Assembly (NCBI GenBank): GCA_003520545.1
Contig: DOUP01000058.1
Coordinates: forward strand, 318 to 44,759
Reading direction: 5' to 3'
Source of the DNA: Maritimibacter sp.
GTDB lineage: Bacteria; Pseudomonadota; Alphaproteobacteria; Rhodobacterales; Rhodobacteraceae
DNA length: 44,442 bases
The notes beneath the pieces are model-generated. The model was not told the origin of the DNA. It saw only the letters and a list, made by a program, of their open reading frames with translations, and searched no databases. Made by a program: the position numbers and the translations under genes. Below are positions 1 to 7,724 of the stretch, one piece after another; position 1 is the first letter of the stretch, and each line of letters begins with the position of its first letter.

Positions 1-1405
1 TGTTGATCATGTCTTCGACCTTGCCGGCGAGCAGCACCTTTTTCGTGGCTTGATCGGGCGCATCGGCGAGGAGTTTGCGGAAGGTGAGCATCTCGCCGAA
101 AACGCTGGCGGTTTCGGCCAGCGTGAGCGGCGTGTCCGCGAGCAGCTCGCCTTGACCCGCGGCAAGAACCTGGTGGACGCCGTGGCCCAGCTCATGCGCG
201 AGCGTCATGACGTCGCGCGGTTTGCCGAGGTAGTTGAGCATGACGTAGGGATGGGCATCCGTGACGGTGGGGTGGGCAAACGCCCCTGGAGCCTTGCCCG
301 GTTTCACGCCCGCGTCGATCCAGCCCTTGTCGAAGAAAGGTTCCGCGATCTCGGCCATCCTGGGATCGAAGCCCGCGTAGGCGTCCATGACCATCTTGCG
401 GGCCAGCGGCCAGTCGATGACGCGCTCCTCCTCCATCGGCAGGGGCGCGTTGCGGTCCCAGACCTCCATCGTGTCCAGCCCGAGCCATTTCTTCTTCAGC
501 TCGTAGTAGCGGTGCGACAGCTTGGGGTAGGCGTCCACCACGGCGTTGCGCAGGGCCTCCACCACCTCGGGTTCTACGTGGTTGGCGAGGTGGCGCCCGG
601 TCTGTGGCGTCGGCATGCCACGCCAGCGGTCTTCGATCTCCTTTTCCTTGGCGAGCGTGTTGTGGACGCGGGCGAAGAGGCGAATGTTTTCGCCAAAGAC
701 CTTGGCCAACTCGCGCGCCGCGGCTTCACGCTTGGAGCGGTCCTGTTCGGAGAGCAGGTTCAGCGTGGCCTCGATGCCCATTTCATCCATGCCTTCGGGC
801 TGGAAGGTCAGGCTGGCCATCGTCTCATCGAAAAGCTTGTTCCACGCAGCCGCGCCGACGGAGCTTTGGTCATGGAGAAACTTCTCCAGTTCGTCGGAAA
901 GCTGGTAGGGCCGCATGGCGCGCAGGCGTTCGAAGACGGGTTTATAGCGTGCGAGGTCGTCGTTGTGGTCAAACAGCACGTCCAGTTGCGCGTCAGGAAT
1001 TCGGTTGATTTCGAGCGAGAAGAAAACCAGCGGGGTTGTGAAGGTGGTGATCTTTTCCTGGCAGTTTTGCAGGAATTGCGCGCGTTCCCCGTCGGTCGTG
1101 TTCTGATAATAGCGCAGGCCGGCGTAGGACATGAGGCGACCCGCGGTCAGGTCTATATCCTCGTAGGCCTTAACGCAGGCGAGCAGACCCTCGGCATCCA
1201 GATCGGTCAGTTTGCCTTCGTAGGTGGATGCGAATTCGGCGCAGGCTTTCTCAAGCTTATCGAGATCGGACTGGACCTCGGGCGCATCCGGCGCGGTGTA
1301 AAGATCCGTGAGATCCCAATCCGGAAGCGTGCCCAAGCCGTCCGAATTTCCTCCGGCCTCGGTCGCGGCGTCGAACTTCGGGGCGGGGGTTTCGATGGTT
1401 CGCAT
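1..1405 (-). CDS. pepF: M3-family oligoendopeptidase F (3' end outside window)
   Basis: Zinc metallopeptidase expected to cut short peptides in the cytoplasm. The zinc site HELGH is read at bases 182-196 (His404, Glu405, His408), followed by a conserved G-V-H-Q stretch. Upstream is a long helical N-terminal part typical of the M3B/PepF family (oligoendopeptidase F proteins are about 600 residues, so roughly 130 residues lie beyond base 1). The ATG at 1405 opens M-R-T-I-E-T-P and is preceded by AGGAGAG at good spacing. No signal peptide is visible. The gene runs divergently from the Tad-like genes, with a 304-base gap between them. Seen: the HExxH motif and overall length. Known of the family: peptide hydrolysis. 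The exact peptide substrate cannot be read from the sequence. Confidence 0.9.
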   Translation of the reverse strand, partial: MRTIETPAPKFDAATEAGGNSDGLGTLPDWDLTDLYTAPDAPEVQSDLDKLEKACAEFASTYEGKLTDLDAEGLLACVKAYEDIDLTAGRLMSYAGLRYYQNTTDGERAQFLQNCQEKITTFTTPLVFFSLEINRIPDAQLDVLFDHNDDLARYKPVFERLRAMRPYQLSDELEKFLHDQSSVGAAAWNKLFDETMASLTFQPEGMDEMGIEATLNLLSEQDRSKREAAARELAKVFGENIRLFARVHNTLAKEKEIEDRWRGMPTPQTGRHLANHVEPEVVEALRNAVVDAYPKLSHRYYELKKKWLGLDTMEVWDRNAPLPMEEERVIDWPLARKMVMDAYAGFDPRMAEIAEPFFDKGWIDAGVKPGKAPGAFAHPTVTDAHPYVMLNYLGKPRDVMTLAHELGHGVHQVLAAGQGELLADTPLTLAETASVFGEMLTFRKLLADAPDQATKKVLLAGKVEDMIN

Positions 1406-1709
1406 GGTCTCTCCTGTCGTCTGTGTCGGAACAGACATAGGCGGCGATGGGCGGGGTCACAACACCCGTGGGGTGGTGATGCCGTCTCGGTGAAGAGGTC
1501 ATTACGCTTGAGATCGAAATGTGGCGGATTGGGCGAGGCTGGGAAACAACGTCCGCCGACCGGATTGGATTGCTCGGAGATGCCGCATAAGTGCGCGCCA
1601 AAAACCGAAATCACGCCTCATTTTTGCCACCTGCGTGTCGTTACTAACCTGTGGAAAAGTCCGTTTCGGGCTACTGCAATCAATGCGCATTTGCGCGGGA
1701 GAAGGGTCG
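1406..1709. other. Divergent intergenic region, pepF / TadG-like gene
   Basis: 304 bases between two divergent starts. It must carry both promoters, but I find no convincing -35/-10 pair or palindrome. An open frame enters from 1521 in the frame of the following gene, but it lacks a ribosome site and family-like residues, so I treat it as non-coding. Confidence 0.5.
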
Positions 1710-3497
1710 ATGACTAAACGACTCGGTGGCACAGGCGCCACAGTGAAGGCGAAGCGCTCGTTCACGCGTGGGTTTATGCGAGACGAAGATGGATCGTTCA
1801 TCATCTTCGGGCTTGCGATCTTCATGTTGATGGTTCTCGCCGGGGGGATTGGTGTGGACGTCATGCGGTACGAGGCGCATCGAACCAAGGTTCAGAATAC
1901 GCTCGACCGTGCCGTGCTTGCCGCCTCCGCGCTGGATCAGACGCTGGACCCGGATGTGGTCGTGTTGGACTATTTCACGAAAGCCGGGCTCGGTCATTTG
2001 GTCAAATCGGATGATATCACTTGGGATGCGAACGAGACGGAGCGCCATGTGTCGGTCTCGCTCGATCTTCGCATGGGCACCACGTTCCTGCGGATGGCGT
2101 CCTTGGAATACCTGCGTTTCCCGACCGTTTCGGCGGCGCAAGAGGTCGCGTCCCTGTCCGAGATCTCCCTGGTGCTCGACGTTTCCGGCTCCATGGGCTC
2201 CTGGTCGTCAAGCGCGGGAGACTACAAGATCAACGCTTTGGAAGACGCGGCCAAGCAGTTCGTCAACCTCATGTTGTGCAATCCCACCGGGTCAGACGCC
2301 AACGGCTTTGACTGGACCGCCGTGCCGAATCCGAACGATTGCACGGTAGAAAACAACAAGATTTCCATCAATGTCGTTCCCTACTCGGAGCAGGTCGTGG
2401 CAGGCGAGGAGCTTCTCGACTACCTGAACGCGACGCAAGAGCACGAGGAACGGTCCTGCGTGGTCTTCTATGACGACGATTACACGAGCGTGCTTGCCGG
2501 GGCCAACCCGTTCCCGAATACCGGTCTTGGCGAGAAGCCGATCCAGCGCGAAGCCTACGCTGATTTCTATCGCCGTTGGGACCAAACCCCTTATCCGGCC
2601 GGAAATCAGCCCTGCCTGGACAACAGTAGCCGCGAGATCACGTTCATGGAGGATGACCTTCCGACACTCTTCGGTGCGATCGAGGCCCTGTCACCCGAGG
2701 GGTGGACCGCCATCGACATCGGCATGAAATGGGGCGCGGCTCTCCTGGACGAGAACCTGCAGGCCGTGGTCGAGGAAATGGCTGATGACAATGTCGTCGT
2801 CGAGGATTTCCGCGGCCGTCCGTTCAACTACGACGAACGGTCCACCGAAAAGGTCATTGTTCTGATGACCGACGGCATCAACACGCAGGGTGACTACCTC
2901 AAGGAAGGTTACCACAACGGGCCGTCCGGGGTTTTTATCAACACGAACCCCGCCGACACGAGCTCCACCGACTGGGATCGCAGGATTTCGATCTACGACC
3001 CGGACCAAGACAACTACTACTGGCCGTGGCTCGATAAGCGGTTCGATCATGCCTACGGCGAGGGCTCCTACGAGCATGAAGACTGTCACTGGGTGCGGGA
3101 CTATTACCACTGGTGGTATGGCTGGATCTACAAACAGGAATGCACTGTCCAGACGGTCGACGAGGGCGGTCCTGCCGTGCAACTCGATTTCGCGCAAGTC
3201 TGGGAAGAGAAAACCGTCTCTTGGTACGAGGGCTGGGCGTGGACCGAGAACTACATCAACGCGCGCTGGAACTACACCGAGAAGAATGACCACCTGAAAG
3301 ACATCTGTCAGGCGGCCAAAGACGAAGGCATCATCGTTTTCACCATCGGCTTCGAGGTGAATGACTATACGCAAGATGGCATCATGCGCGACTGCGCCAC
3401 GATCCCTTCATATTACTACGATGTGAGCGGGCTCAATATCGAAACCGCCTTCGCGTCCATCGCGCGCGAAATTTCCAAACTGAGGCTAGTAAACTGA
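1710..3497 (+). CDS. TadG-like von Willebrand factor A pilus-assembly protein with Trp/Tyr-rich insertion
   Basis: 595-residue protein expected to be anchored in the inner membrane with its bulk in the periplasm. Residues 23-50 hold the Tad N-terminal signature (charged R-D-E-D-G followed by a hydrophobic segment at about 29-50). A vWA domain starts near residue 152, with MIDAS residues D157-x-S159-x-S161, Thr333 in G-W-T-A and Asp388 in M-T-D-G, so metal binding looks intact. Odd: residues 429-522 hold 23 Trp/Tyr in 94 positions, inserted before the last vWA strand (I-I-V-F-T-I-G-F). The ATG at 1710 follows GGAGAAGG; an upstream in-frame start at 1521 lacks such a site. One base separates the stop from the next gene, so the three TadG/TadE-like genes are probably one operon. 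Family knowledge links such proteins to Flp/Tad pili; the actual role here is inferred. Confidence 0.8.
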   Translation: MTKRLGGTGATVKAKRSFTRGFMRDEDGSFIIFGLAIFMLMVLAGGIGVDVMRYEAHRTKVQNTLDRAVLAASALDQTLDPDVVVLDYFTKAGLGHLVKSDDITWDANETERHVSVSLDLRMGTTFLRMASLEYLRFPTVSAAQEVASLSEISLVLDVSGSMGSWSSSAGDYKINALEDAAKQFVNLMLCNPTGSDANGFDWTAVPNPNDCTVENNKISINVVPYSEQVVAGEELLDYLNATQEHEERSCVVFYDDDYTSVLAGANPFPNTGLGEKPIQREAYADFYRRWDQTPYPAGNQPCLDNSSREITFMEDDLPTLFGAIEALSPEGWTAIDIGMKWGAALLDENLQAVVEEMADDNVVVEDFRGRPFNYDERSTEKVIVLMTDGINTQGDYLKEGYHNGPSGVFINTNPADTSSTDWDRRISIYDPDQDNYYWPWLDKRFDHAYGEGSYEHEDCHWVRDYYHWWYGWIYKQECTVQTVDEGGPAVQLDFAQVWEEKTVSWYEGWAWTENYINARWNYTEKNDHLKDICQAAKDEGIIVFTIGFEVNDYTQDGIMRDCATIPSYYYDVSGLNIETAFASIAREISKLRLVN

Positions 3498-3498
3498 C

Positions 3499-4041
3499 AT
3501 GAGTTTTGGGGCAGGCATAACAAAAAAAATCTGGCAGGCGCTGAAGCGGGAAGAGGGTAACGCGACGATTGAATTCGTCATCCTGTTCCCGGCCGTGATG
3601 ACGCTTTTCCTGTCGTCCTTCGAAGTCTCCGTCATGCTGCTGCGGTCGGTGCTGCTGGAGAAGTCGCTGGACACCACTGTTCGGGAACTGCGGCTCGGGA
3701 TCATGAACCCGTCCACCGCTGCGGAGTTGAAAAGCACCCTGTGCGAGCGGGCGCCGATCCTGCCGGAATGTGCGCAGACCATGAAGGTCGAACTGGTGGT
3801 CGTGCCGACCAATACCTGGACGCTTCCGTCCGGGAACATCCAATGCGTGGACAGGGATGCGGGCATCAACCCGGTGACGGGCGTGACATTCGGTCAGGCC
3901 AACGACGTGATGATCGTGCGGGCCTGTGCCAAGGTCGATCCGTTCTTTTCAACGACGCCCTGGGTCATGGATTTGATCCCGCTGGATACGTCCGGCCAAT
4001 ACGCCGTTGTCGCGGCTTCCACCTTCGTGAACGAGCCATGA
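3499..4041 (+). CDS. TadE-family pseudopilin-like protein
   Basis: 180-residue membrane protein of the TadE-like type. Residues about 18-50 carry the hallmark E-E-G-N-A-T-I-E-F followed by a hydrophobic stretch; the acidic Glu at +5 relative to the hydrophobic start resembles the prepilin-type segment of TadE. The C-terminal part is predicted periplasmic and contains several Cys residues that could pair. It starts one base after the TadG-like stop and its last bases overlap the next start (ATGA at 4038-4041), so translational coupling is likely. Tad pili use TadE/TadF minor pseudopilins in assembly; a structural partnership with the vWA protein upstream is inferred from the operon. No prepilin peptidase or ATPase gene is near. 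Confidence 0.78.
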   Translation: MSFGAGITKKIWQALKREEGNATIEFVILFPAVMTLFLSSFEVSVMLLRSVLLEKSLDTTVRELRLGIMNPSTAAELKSTLCERAPILPECAQTMKVELVVVPTNTWTLPSGNIQCVDRDAGINPVTGVTFGQANDVMIVRACAKVDPFFSTTPWVMDLIPLDTSGQYAVVAASTFVNEP

Positions 4042-4700
4042 GGATGACGATGGACCGGATCGCTCACATGCCGCGCTTCGACATGCGCCGTTTCCTCGAC
4101 GAGGAAGATGCGTCTCTGTCCGTGGAGCTGGTGCTGATCTTGCCCTTGCTGTTGTGGGGGTTCCTGACGGTTATCACGATTTTCGACGTGTTCCGGGCGC
4201 GCACGCTCGCCCTCAAGGGCAACTATGCGATCTCGGACCTGCTGTCGCGGGAAACGCAATCGATCAATTCAAGCTATCTGACGGGTATCGACTCGGTTTT
4301 CAGCTACCTCACACAGGGCGGTGACACCACCTGGGTGCGGGTGACGCAGGTCTATTGCGTGAACGATTGCGCATCGAACGAGGACCGGGAGTTGGAAGTC
4401 GAATGGTCGCGCGCGACCGCGGGGCAATCGACCTATACGACCGCCGAGATGCGCCAGAGCCTGCTGCGAAGCATTCCGCTTTTGCCGTCCGGGCAATATG
4501 CGATCGTGGTCGAAACCAGTGTGGATTACTCGCCGCCGTTCCTGCCGCCGCTCAACGTTTTCTACAGAGACGACAACGGTGCGTCGCGCCAGATCAACTG
4601 GGGGATCATGAAGCGCAACACGTTCCACGATATCGTGGTCACGGAACCGCGGTTCGCGCCACGCCTGTGCTGGTCGAACGTGGCGGGCTGCGCGCCCTAG
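4038..4700 (+). CDS. TadE/TadF-like pseudopilin protein
   Basis: 220-residue protein, third gene of the Tad-like unit. Residues about 22-56 show E-E-D-A-S-L-S-V-E-L followed by a long hydrophobic segment, the same layout as the preceding TadE-like gene and the vWA protein: an acidic cluster with a Glu at +5, then one transmembrane helix. The remainder is soluble, rich in Tyr and Ser, with paired Cys near residues 109-113 and 212-217. The ATG at 4038 overlaps the upstream TGA (ATGA). Open reading continues further upstream in this frame, but that part overlaps the real upstream gene and is not coding-like. It is probably made together with the other two as a surface or envelope assembly; a precise function is not assignable. 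Confidence 0.75.
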   Translation: MRMTMDRIAHMPRFDMRRFLDEEDASLSVELVLILPLLLWGFLTVITIFDVFRARTLALKGNYAISDLLSRETQSINSSYLTGIDSVFSYLTQGGDTTWVRVTQVYCVNDCASNEDRELEVEWSRATAGQSTYTTAEMRQSLLRSIPLLPSGQYAIVVETSVDYSPPFLPPLNVFYRDDNGASRQINWGIMKRNTFHDIVVTEPRFAPRLCWSNVAGCAP

Positions 4701-4751
4701 GGTCTGCGCCTCTGCGCACATGACTTGCGCCTTTCGGCTTCCCTTGTGCGA

Positions 4752-4780
4752 TTGCGAGGCGGGCGCGGAATGCCTATTTT
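4752..4780 (+). promoter_or_regulatory. Candidate sigma-70-type promoter for pirin gene
   Basis: TTGCGA at 4752-4757, 17-base spacer, TATTTT at 4775-4780. A start of transcription near 4787 would leave a leader of about 15 bases containing only the AAAGGAG ribosome site. Assigned by eye against the consensus. Confidence 0.45.
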
Positions 4781-4801
4781 GGGCGTCGAAAGGAGACGCT
4801 C

Positions 4802-5713
4802 ATGTCCATCAGACCTGTCATATCGACCAATGAGGCTCAGCCGACGCTCGAAGGCGCGGGCGTGAAACTGCATCGGGGGTTTGGGTTCCACGATCCGAAG
4901 GCGCTCGATCCCTACCTGCTTTTCGACGACTTCCGTGGAGAGACGCCGGACGACTATATACGGGGGTTTCCGTGGCACCCGCACCGTGGGATCGAGACGA
5001 TCACCTATGTGCTGGAAGGCACGGTTGAACACGGAGATTCGCTTGGCAACCGGGGCACGCTCGGGGCCGGGGACATTCAGTGGATGACTGCTGGTTCCGG
5101 CATCATGCACCAGGAAATGCCGACCGGGAATGCCAAGGGCCAGATGCACGGGTTCCAGCTTTGGGGCAACCTGCCGTCAAGCCTGAAAATGACCGATCCG
5201 CGCTACCAGGACATCCCGTCGATGGAAATCCCGGAGGTCATTGATGATGACGGCACCAGGGTGCGTGTGATCGCGGGAGAGTTCTGGGGCAGGACCGGAC
5301 CGGTGGACGGGGTCGCCGCAGATCCGCAGTACTTGGACGTGACGATCCCGGCAGGTGTCAAGAAGCGGTTCAAGATCGACACCTATCGCCGTGCTTTCGC
5401 TTACGTTTTCCAAGGTGCGGGCGCGTTCGTCGACGCGTCTGATCCCTCGGGCGTGCTGCTTGAAAAGGAAGTGATGGGCCAAGAGGTCAACATCCGCGAC
5501 ATGTCGGGCAACCGCACCGTGGTGCGGTTCGGCTCGGGTGACGAGGTCGTGGTGCAGGCGGGAGAAGAGGGTATCCGGTTCCTTCTGATCTCCGGGGCCC
5601 CGATCGAGGAGCCGGTGGCGTGGCACGGGCCAATCGTGATGAATACGCCGGACGAGCTCCAGCAAGCGATGCGTGATCTGCGGAACGGGACGTTCATCAA
5701 GCCTGCACACTGA
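4802..5713 (+). CDS. Pirin family protein (iron-binding bicupin)
   Basis: 303-residue bicupin of the pirin family, cytoplasmic. The iron ligands match those of characterised pirins: His59 and His61 in W-H-P-H-R-G, His103 and Glu105 in I-M-H-Q-E. A second cupin half and a conserved pirin C-terminal region follow from about residue 170 (L-I-S-G-A-P-I-E-E-P near 265). The ATG at 4802 has AAAGGAG nine bases upstream. Bacterial pirins act as quercetin dioxygenases or redox-linked regulators of metabolic enzymes; nothing in the neighbourhood says which. It appears to be a single-gene unit with its own promoter and a strong terminator. Confidence 0.9.
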   Translation: MSIRPVISTNEAQPTLEGAGVKLHRGFGFHDPKALDPYLLFDDFRGETPDDYIRGFPWHPHRGIETITYVLEGTVEHGDSLGNRGTLGAGDIQWMTAGSGIMHQEMPTGNAKGQMHGFQLWGNLPSSLKMTDPRYQDIPSMEIPEVIDDDGTRVRVIAGEFWGRTGPVDGVAADPQYLDVTIPAGVKKRFKIDTYRRAFAYVFQGAGAFVDASDPSGVLLEKEVMGQEVNIRDMSGNRTVVRFGSGDEVVVQAGEEGIRFLLISGAPIEEPVAWHGPIVMNTPDELQQAMRDLRNGTFIKPAH

Positions 5714-5735
5714 GCGCGGTTTCCCGCGACAGATC

Positions 5736-5770
5736 AGAGCGCCGGACGCCGCGAGCGTTCGGCGCTCTTT
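5736..5770 (+). terminator. Intrinsic terminator after pirin gene
   Basis: AGAGCGCCGGACGC (5736-5749) pairs with GCGTTCGGCGCTCT (5755-5768) around a CGCGA loop, giving a 14-bp stem with one G-U pair, followed by a short T run. It sits between convergent genes. Confidence 0.8.
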
Positions 5771-5781
5771 CGTTTGGCGGC

Positions 5782-6726
5782 TTAGCTGTGGGCGTCGAAA
5801 TGCGCGATTGTTTTGGCGAAGAAGTCGTCGCGGATGGCGGGGACTTCCATCATGATCTCGTGCTCAGCGGCGGGGACTTCGAAAAGCTGCCCGTTCTGCC
5901 ACCGTCCCATGATGTTGCGCACCGGCTCTTTCGCCACGATGCGTTCGTCGGTTCCGAGGAAGGTGAGCGTGGGGGTCGCGGGGCAGGACTGGCGTTGCAG
6001 ACGCTTGCATTCCACGAGCGCTGAGTAGAGCCACGAGACCGACGGGCCGCCCAAGGCGAGGTCCGGCTGTGCTTTGAGTTGTTCGACCATGAAGTCCCAC
6101 ATCTCGCGGTCCTTGGTCAGCTGGTTGTCCGCAAACCCGGACACCAGGACGTAGCTGTCGTGCCCCGTTCCGGGCGATTGTTTCAGCCCTTGGCCGATGG
6201 TGTGGTTGAGCCAGGACAGGCCCCACGCGACCGGGCGCATCCACGTGGCGATCCCGATGCCCCACATGGGGCCGGAAAATACAGCGGAGTTCACCGGCAG
6301 GTTGTTGTGCAGGGCACGCAGACCGATGCAGCCGCCCATGGAATGGCCGATCAGGTGATAGGGCTTGGGCAGGTCAAGCTTTTCGACGGCCGCGAGGACC
6401 GCGCGCACGTCTGTCTGAAACTCTTCGAAATCGTTCACGTGACCCAAGAGCCGGTCGTCATGGGCCCGGTCGGCGAGGCCCTGGCCGCGCCAGTCGACGG
6501 AGATGACGTCGAAACCTGCATCGACGAAAACTCTGGCCGCGGGTCCGTATTTCTCGATATATTCGGTGCGTCCGGGAAACAGGAGCACCGTGCCGCGCGT
6601 CGCGCGCTCGCCCGACGCTGGCCAGTGACCAAGACGGATTTTTATGCCGTCGGGGGTGTCGAGCCAAAACGCGCGACCCCCGGTAGGACCGCGCGCGATT
6701 TCGTCGAAAAGCGGCGCGTCTTGCAT
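5782..6726 (-). CDS. Alpha/beta hydrolase, lysophospholipase (PldB-like)
   Basis: 314-residue serine hydrolase. The nucleophile elbow G-H-S-M-G places Ser129. Asp260 (L-G-T-D-E-R) and His289 (A-A-E-H-E) complete a canonical triad. An oxyanion-type stretch F-P-G-R-T-E lies at 50-55 and V-D-W-R-G-Q-G at 77-83, as in the monoglyceride lipase / lysophospholipase L2 group. No signal peptide. The ATG at 6726 overlaps the TGA of the SCP2 gene (ATGA), so the two are translationally coupled. Coupling with a lipid-carrier domain suggests work on a lipid or acyl substrate, but that is inference from context. Confidence 0.85.
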   Translation of the reverse strand: MQDAPLFDEIARGPTGGRAFWLDTPDGIKIRLGHWPASGERATRGTVLLFPGRTEYIEKYGPAARVFVDAGFDVISVDWRGQGLADRAHDDRLLGHVNDFEEFQTDVRAVLAAVEKLDLPKPYHLIGHSMGGCIGLRALHNNLPVNSAVFSGPMWGIGIATWMRPVAWGLSWLNHTIGQGLKQSPGTGHDSYVLVSGFADNQLTKDREMWDFMVEQLKAQPDLALGGPSVSWLYSALVECKRLQRQSCPATPTLTFLGTDERIVAKEPVRNIMGRWQNGQLFEVPAAEHEIMMEVPAIRDDFFAKTIAHFDAHS

Positions 6727-7016
6727 CAGGATAGGAGACCGCCCAGTTTCATGGCCGTGCCCATGTCGCCATCGACAGCCAGTTTGCCGGACATGAAGGC
6801 AGCGGTCGGGTTCAGATCGCCGTTCATCATGCTCTCAAACGTGTCGGTATCGGCCGTCAGGGTCACATCGGCCTCGTCGTCGCCGGCACGGGCACCGTCG
6901 CCGTCGACCATTACGGCGCCTTCGCCTTCGATGACGAATTTCGCAGTGCTGTCGAAGCTTTCGCCAGACATCTTTTCGTTCAGCGCGGCCACGGCCGCAT
7001 CAATCACGTCGCTCAC
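6726..7016 (-). CDS. SCP2 sterol-binding domain protein
   Basis: 96-residue stand-alone SCP2 domain, a small lipid-carrier fold. The pattern is an N-terminal helix, then strands with F-V-I-E-G-E-G-A-V, a run of D-x-T-L-T-A-D, and the closing M-S-G-K-L-A-V-D-G-D-M motif that is the signature of bacterial SCP2 proteins. It starts with GTG at 7016, with GGAGGA seven bases upstream. Stop and start overlap with the downstream hydrolase (ATGA). Bacterial members are proposed to bind fatty acyl or isoprenoid lipids; the ligand is unknown. Confidence 0.85.
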   Translation of the reverse strand: MSDVIDAAVAALNEKMSGESFDSTAKFVIEGEGAVMVDGDGARAGDDEADVTLTADTDTFESMMNGDLNPTAAFMSGKLAVDGDMGTAMKLGGLLS

Positions 7017-7166
7017 CTTTAAGTCCTCCGATTGGCAGGTTTACGTTTTGGTCAGGTTAGCAGCGGTCGTGGGAGGCGGAAACCTCGGATTTCATGCTGT
7101 GACGTGTGGGAATGTGCTCGCGCGATGGTGATGGCGAAGGCGGATTTGCGTCGTTACATTGGGGGT

Positions 7167-7697
7167 ATGCGATATCTCTTGGTTCTCTTTCTTTTCGTCG
7201 CCCAGCCGGTCTGGGCGGATGACGCGCGGCTCGACGGGCTGTTCGACGCGCTGGCCACGTCCGACGAGACTGAATGGCGCCAGATCGAAGACAAGATCTG
7301 GCGTGAATGGTCGAAGTCCGGGTCTGCCGCGATGGACCTTCTTTTAGAACGCGGACGCGATGCGATGGGCGAGGAGGACTACCAGGAAAGCATCGAGCAC
7401 CTGACGGCTCTTGTTGAAAACGCGCCAGACTTTGCCGAAGGGTGGAACGCGCGGGCCACGGCGTATTACAGCGCGGGGCTGGTCGGTCCTGCGGTGGCAG
7501 ATATTGCGCGCACGCTGGAATTGGAGCCGCGTCATTTCGGCGCGCTCTCGGGTCTCGGGATCATTCTGGAAGAGACCGGGCACGAGGCCGAGGCATTGGA
7601 CGCGTTTCGGGCCGCCTTGGCTATACATCCCCACAAACCGAACCTAATAAGAGCGGTGGAACGTCTCGAGTTCAGGCTCGAAGGAAAAGCCATCTGA
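7167..7697 (+). CDS. Exported tetratricopeptide-repeat protein
   Basis: 176-residue protein with a signal peptide at residues 1-18 (M-R-Y then hydrophobic, ending Q-P-V-W-A-D-D; likely cleavage after W-A). The mature part has two or three TPR units (about residues 70-170; F-A-E-G-W-N-A-R-A-T-A-Y-Y and the next helix pair), so it is probably a periplasmic protein-protein adaptor. I chose the ATG at 7167 because it opens the signal peptide; an ATG at 7125 would add 14 residues and spoil it. Only a weak G-rich ribosome site precedes. It is followed after 27 bases by the helicase, so the two may be co-transcribed. Confidence 0.75.
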   Translation: MRYLLVLFLFVAQPVWADDARLDGLFDALATSDETEWRQIEDKIWREWSKSGSAAMDLLLERGRDAMGEEDYQESIEHLTALVENAPDFAEGWNARATAYYSAGLVGPAVADIARTLELEPRHFGALSGLGIILEETGHEAEALDAFRAALAIHPHKPNLIRAVERLEFRLEGKAI

Positions 7698-7724
7698 CAC
7701 CCGATCACGGGGTCTGGGGGAAAA

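Noticed and set aside
50..1717. Long open frame on the plus strand (555 codons)
   Set aside because: It is antisense to the M3 peptidase, which has a clear HELGH site and ribosome site; the plus-strand product has no recognisable motif. GC-rich DNA gives such shadows.
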